A DNA stretch of 20,850 bases from a virus. The stretch lies in the IMG/VR virus record IMGVR_UViG_3300025118_000200, positions 1-20,850 of that record; one strand, 5' to 3'. How positions within the stretch are numbered: position 1 is the stretch's first letter; every line of letters starts with the position of its first letter. The position numbers and the translations under genes are program-made. A model generated the notes under the pieces. The model made no database searches and was not told where the DNA came from. It worked only from the letters and a program-made list of their open reading frames with translations. Positions 17,801-20,850 of the stretch are shown here, piece by piece.

Positions 17801-20800
17801 TGATAAGTCCCCATACCACGAGAATACGGTCCCCTGACCCACGTAAATGTGTTCGATGGTACTTATGCCTACATCAGCACTAAACGTGTTTGCAGAGGAT
17901 ATTCCAGTAATATCGAATGGGAAATCATTGGTAGCATCTGGGAAAATAGTTGTAGTTACTCCAACATGTGAACTACCACAAGTAAAGTGAAGTCCGACCA
18001 TCTCAACAGAATTTACAATCCCAAGTGCAAAACCATGATCTCTTGTTGTAGTAACAGTTAAGATACCAGTAGTATTATCATAAGATGCTGTACTAATCGA
18101 AAGAGGTGATCTAGTTAATGGAGATACAGTTGTTCCAACACCAACAATACCACTAATTCCACCCGTAGCATTGATTGTAGGTATTACTTGTGCTCCAATG
18201 AGTGGTGCATATCCATCTCCACCAGAAGACCCAAGAGAAACAATAACCCCACCTCTAGGAATTTGATTTTGATTTATATCAGCTGCTGATATAAAGATTT
18301 CTCCGCCAGCAGCACTACCATTTGAAGTAGTCATACCACTAAAGGTAATACTTGTTACTCCTACCGTTCCTGTATCATTAAGACTATAATTATTAATTGG
18401 ATTATTATCAGTAGTTGGTGTCTGGAAAATACTATTGATGAATACTATACCATTACCACCATCAGTTCCAATTCCAGTAGTATTTGCTCCACCAACAGTA
18501 AGATCGAAAGTTCTACCTATTCCTGTAAATTGATCCGAAAGATCATCATATATTTGGTTAGTACTATAATCATTTCTTAAAAATACTCTTCCTGTGAAAC
18601 CAGACTTTGCAGATGGTAGATTACTAATATCAACCAATGGAAGTTGTGGATTTCCTCTCGGAGGAGCTGTAAAATGAAGTTTATTATTAACAATATTGTA
18701 AGAACCTTTATAAATTCTAGCATCCGTAGAATCAGTATGCGCAGTTGCAGATGAACCTACAAATGCTCTGTCAACTTGAACTAAAGTTGATGCTCCTACA
18801 CCAGTTATTGGTCCAATACCAGTTGATCCAAAACCAACATTAACAACTTTCATATATTCATCATCAATTCTTAAAATATCTTCTGGATTAATAGTTCCTA
18901 TTCCACTTAAAGCAAATATTGTCGATGCTGTACCAATCTGTCCACCATTATTTCCAGATAATGTATGTACTAACGGAGTATAAATTAATGGATACTGTAC
19001 TAATTCATCTATAGTAATAAGTACTTTTTCATTACTTTTAGACATTGCCAATTCATGAATATTTCCTTCACCAGAAGATCCAAAGGAAACATTAGTTCCT
19101 GCCATTGCATTACTTCTAGTTGTTGCAAGTTTAAAGTTATCATCATCTTCTCTAATAGCATATACAACTGAAGGGAGAGTATGACCAATACCATACGTCA
19201 TTGCAGTTGATCCAACCCCAACAAAACTGGAGTTGGGAGTATATTCTAATGCCTCACCAGTTCTAAACCAATGACTGTCAATTGAAAATACTCCCGTAGA
19301 AAGATTTACTACTGAAGAATCAGAAGGATTAAATGTTTTTGCAAAAATTGGAATACCATCAGATTCTAAATCAAAATCAAGTCTATCAATTCTTGTACCA
19401 TTAATTGCATTATATTGTTTTAAAGTAAGATCTTCTGTAATATTTCCATATTCCAGATTTGGTGGAATATTTAATGTATCATTTTCAGTATAGAAACATT
19501 CACTCAATGATGTGATCCTAACTTCGGATGTTATTGCAGCATCTGGATAGAATTGTAGTATAAAATTACTACCAGAATATTCAATACCAAATGTTCCGAT
19601 CCCAGAAAGATAATCATCTATTGAATCACTACCAGCAGAAAGGAAAGATTCTTGTTCAATATAACCATTATAATCATTATCCTGCACTCCTAAAAGTTGA
19701 TGAACAGCTCTTTGAGTAGATCCAACACTAACTTCAACTAAAGACTTAAAGCAATTAAAATATTGTTTCTCCAAACTTAATACAGATGTTGATGCAGCAG
19801 AAACTGTTGACTGATAATCTGATTGATATATTGCCGATCTTTCATTTCCTGGTGTTTGACCACTTACTTTATATCTAAATGTTCCAATACCAGCATTAGA
19901 TGCAGTTTCTCCAAATCCAACTATTTTCGATTTAAGTTGAATATCATTACTTAAATCATTTGTATAATTAACATATACATTTCCGGCATTAATATTTGCA
20001 CTAAATGTACCTATAGAATTTTCTGAATAAGGAACAAGACCATCAGAATCGAAATAATATTCACTCAAATAAGTATCATCACCATTATGACTAATATACA
20101 ATTCAACAAAATTCATCTCACTTGTTACAGTATCAAGAACTTGAGTAGTAAGATGTAATGATGAATATTTTTCAGTAGCAACTCCTACAATAGCACTTGT
20201 TATTCCTGTGCCACCACCTGTATCTGCCGTTACAATACCACTGTAAGCAATTAAATCCACAAAACCAACAGAAGTCGTTCCAATTCCAGTTGAAGCATAT
20301 CCAAAACTATGATTAATAAATTTTAAATCATAATCTGTACTATATGGATCTGCAGGAGTAAATCTTAAATAATTAGCACCTTCATCCGTTTCTAATGAAT
20401 ATGTTCCATAATCATCATTAATATGATCAGTAAAACCTGTACCAACATTAGCCAGATTTCCTTTCTGTAATAGGAAATGATCCGTGCCATTACCCAATAT
20501 AACTAAATCTACCAGTTGAATCTTATCTAAAAATATATCAGTAATTCTCACCAATATATTGTCATAAGAAACTACATTATCCAATTCGTAGAAATTTAAA
20601 TATTCAAATGGATCTCCGCCTTGATCTGAAAAAAGAGTCTCTATATTATCTATTCTTAAAACTACATTAGTCTTAGAAAGTATATAATCGGTTAATTTCT
20701 TGTTTTTTAATTTTAAAAACTTAGATTGTGATCCAACAGTATCAATATCTAAAACATCATCAAAATTATAGATCGTATCTACTCTAATTTCTTCAAGTAC

Positions 20801-20850
20801 ATCACGTACTACTGTTGTAGCATTGGAACTACCAATACCAACTGTTGCTG
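14867..20850 (-). CDS. Giant repetitive virion structural protein in the gp7 position (5' end outside window)
   Basis: The frame is open from the stop at 14867 to the window edge: 1993 complete codons, no stop, true start beyond base 20850. A TTG at 20584 lies inside it and is an internal leucine. The protein is Gly/Ser/Thr/Ile-rich. From its N-terminal side it shows VDLVILGNGTDHFLLQ (near 20500), ILRIDDEYMKVV (near 18860), tandem FTC..HxYPR repeats (18100-16715), an INGIIQDPGVAYRFEG segment like those of T4-type baseplate and fibre proteins (near 16210), GSGY modules (15700-15405), and a C-terminus containing FAGTQRRGIGIRNTGALPK. It lies directly before gp8, where T4 has gp7, the wedge initiator, and is probably a baseplate component. 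No direct gp7 similarity is recognised. No catalytic motif was seen. Virion role is confident from style and position; the gp7 equivalence is inference. Confidence 0.85.
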   Translation of the reverse strand, partial: ATVGIGSSNATTVVRDVLEEIRVDTIYNFDDVLDIDTVGSQSKFLKLKNKKLTDYILSKTNVVLRIDNIETLFSDQGGDPFEYLNFYELDNVVSYDNILVRITDIFLDKIQLVDLVILGNGTDHFLLQKGNLANVGTGFTDHINDDYGTYSLETDEGANYLRFTPADPYSTDYDLKFINHSFGYASTGIGTTSVGFVDLIAYSGIVTADTGGGTGITSAIVGVATEKYSSLHLTTQVLDTVTSEMNFVELYISHNGDDTYLSEYYFDSDGLVPYSENSIGTFSANINAGNVYVNYTNDLSNDIQLKSKIVGFGETASNAGIGTFRYKVSGQTPGNERSAIYQSDYQSTVSAASTSVLSLEKQYFNCFKSLVEVSVGSTQRAVHQLLGVQDNDYNGYIEQESFLSAGSDSIDDYLSGIGTFGIEYSGSNFILQFYPDAAITSEVRITSLSECFYTENDTLNIPPNLEYGNITEDLTLKQYNAINGTRIDRLDFDLESDGIPIFAKTFNPSDSSVVNLSTGVFSIDSHWFRTGEALEYTPNSSFVGVGSTAMTYGIGHTLPSVVYAIREDDDNFKLATTRSNAMAGTNVSFGSSGEGNIHELAMSKSNEKVLITIDELVQYPLIYTPLVHTLSGNNGGQIGTASTIFALSGIGTINPEDILRIDDEYMKVVNVGFGSTGIGPITGVGASTLVQVDRAFVGSSATAHTDSTDARIYKGSYNIVNNKLHFTAPPRGNPQLPLVDISNLPSAKSGFTGRVFLRNDYSTNQIYDDLSDQFTGIGRTFDLTVGGANTTGIGTDGGNGIVFINSIFQTPTTDNNPINNYSLNDTGTVGVTSITFSGMTTSNGSAAGGEIFISAADINQNQIPRGGVIVSLGSSGGDGYAPLIGAQVIPTINATGGISGIVGVGTTVSPLTRSPLSISTASYDNTTGILTVTTTRDHGFALGIVNSVEMVGLHFTCGSSHVGVTTTIFPDATNDFPFDITGISSANTFSADVGISTIEHIYVGQGTVFSWYGDLSYGSGYNNEVSVSIGITDKAYDHTFVSAVTNAITGSSGPWTPTNAVYESHTGKLTLTIPSHGRSSGNIQIVQGSLEFTCSRDNHKTSHYYPRATDPAAGAVNLALTKIDDDTISVVVGAASSGKNASISAHPVGINTHIFRGATSNGIRRLSGTPGDLTATNAVYTPTTGIMTVTTATHSLSAETTKNVTDAVYTPATGIMTVTSASHGFSDGDYVKIVENSLTFTCDKDSNLTNHSYPRLTDPINNKWITIANKTTNTFELQVGTAVTDGNFTHTWAGGTASNAIKKANSWVGIATGSLSFTCAQDSHQSVHTYPRITDSAHWDSISVMGVESVPNTTTFTLNVGKSTNGSGGALTFNIDTAGTDYKNPEISVSAPSYEKLGVRGISRLSGGTDVGTGLLIDVAVSGTSTVGVGSEVFNISEYKIARNGYSFQRGDIIEPIGLVTHRNLISPISKFELSVDEVYSDTFGAWQFGEFDYIDSIKNYQDGSRVRFPLYYNDELLSFEAAEGSQVNLSNALLVVINGIIQDPGVAYRFEGGTSFTFTTAPRAVDNIAVFFYRGTKEEDDQLITDINQTLKRGDTVKVHKNNAISDTITQDKRTVFDLSYSDKFETNLYGGRGIDILNYKPLSWTKQKVDQYINGELVAKSRDSIESLIYPTSKVISDVATSDTDIFVEDTSIWDYPNASATDFGALIVPYSNSVSAAVTAIVAADGSIASLNIVSGGSGYVGATTDILISAPYGVGVGTVVRNKYEVAGVSTFAEATATITNGSITGTTLTNVGLGYSQTNPPNILIALPDPIYENVTSIDIIQGFSGIVTGITTTTIGVSTLGFKFFVNKSSSNWDDLVIDYPIYIFNTTLGYGGTSIDNTGSDAAVVGIGTTFLDNIYIVSGISTTGVNAEITVPMASNPAGIATVLGNTPIGQFSWGRLGGITRDSTSPISIGVTGLTVDSGLSTFAGTQRRGIGIRNTGALPKRVT
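15405..15700 (-). repeat. GSGY beta modules near the C-terminus of the giant protein
   Basis: Two glycine repeat units, marked SGGSGYVGATTDILISAP and NVGLGYSQTNPPNILIALP, are separated by a GVSTFAEATATI linker. They match the pattern of the repeats inside gp14 and gp8. Confidence 0.7.
16715..18100 (-). repeat. Tandem FTC...HxYPR protein repeats in the giant protein
   Basis: Four units of roughly 75-110 residues. A full unit begins with a beta-hairpin of type A-x-Y-x-x-x-T-G-x-[LM]-T-[VL]-T, continues to a core F-T-C followed by about 10 residues and then [TV]-x-x-[YF]-P-[RD]-x-T-[DN], and ends with N-T-F-x-x-x-V-G or an equivalent. Cores are FTCGSSHVGVTTTIFPDAT, FTCSRDNHKTSHYYPRATD, FTCDKDSNLTNHSYPRLTD and FTCAQDSHQSVHTYPRITD. 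An extra half-unit with only the hairpin lies at about 17240-17331, and the last unit lacks the hairpin. Confidence 0.8.
17194..17319 (-). repeat. Recent 87-base tandem duplication within the giant gene
   Basis: Bases 17194-17232 and 17281-17319 are identical over 39 bases except for one C/T difference, with a period of 87 bases (29 codons, in frame). It encodes the duplicated hairpin AVYTP[TA]TGIMTVT. The near identity contrasts with the other, much more diverged repeats and points to a recent slippage or recombination event. Confidence 0.85.

Noticed and set aside
20582-20584. TTG as the start of the giant structural gene
   Set aside because: The same frame is open without a stop to the window edge, and the upstream translation (for example DVLEEIRVDTIYNFDDVLDI) looks like real protein, so the start lies outside.
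1-20850. tRNA genes, CRISPR array, insertion sequences, integrase, or host-derived metabolic genes
   Set aside because: Almost every base belongs to a structural or packaging gene; the largest gap is 50 bases and holds only the promoter, and no protein shows enzyme motifs other than gp17.

Overview
The window is a late structural gene block from a T4-superfamily myovirus (Caudoviricetes) of the marine cyanophage/pelagiphage type. Every gene lies on the minus strand, so transcription runs from base 20850 towards base 1. The conserved T4 core proteins gp8, gp13, gp14, gp15, gp16 and gp17 occur in the T4 order. They are separated by very large, low-complexity, Ser/Thr/Gly/Asn-rich structural proteins full of G-[VI]-S-T-F and G-S-G-Y motifs, a style typical of marine T4-like phages. 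The DNA is strongly AT-rich, which would suit a Prochlorococcus or SAR11 type host. The window carries no host-derived metabolic gene or other host marker, so the host stays undecided.

Layout in transcription order: (1) a giant repetitive structural protein whose 5' end lies outside the window (>20850 to 14867), in the place of T4 gp7; (2) a 50-base gap with a T4-type late promoter; (3) gp8 baseplate wedge protein (14816-13263), enlarged by insertions; (4) a 2511-residue baseplate/fibre-type protein with a DUF4815-like N-terminus (13256-5721); (5) a 70-residue coiled-coil protein (5724-5512) whose 3' end contains a second late promoter; (6) a 111-residue predicted beta-sandwich protein (5486-5151); (7) a 289-residue GVSTF-repeat fibre-like protein (5151-4282) in the position of T4 wac (neck whisker); (8) gp13 and gp14 neck proteins, gp14 carrying an internal beta-repeat insertion; (9) gp15 tail terminator; (10) gp16 small terminase; (11) the N-terminal ATPase part of gp17 large terminase, cut by the window edge at base 1.

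The genes form one assembly programme: baseplate wedge and host-contact proteins first, then the neck that joins head to tail, then the DNA-packaging motor. Genes are packed with gaps of 0-25 bases or stop/start overlaps, apart from the 50-base gap before gp8. Two late promoters sharing an identical 14-base core divide the block into a gp8-to-70-aa unit and a neck/terminase unit. T4 genes 9, 10, 11, 12 and wac are not recognisable. Their interval holds the 2511-, 70-, 111- and 289-residue proteins, which are the least understood part of the window. I see no tRNA, CRISPR array, insertion sequence or integrase.
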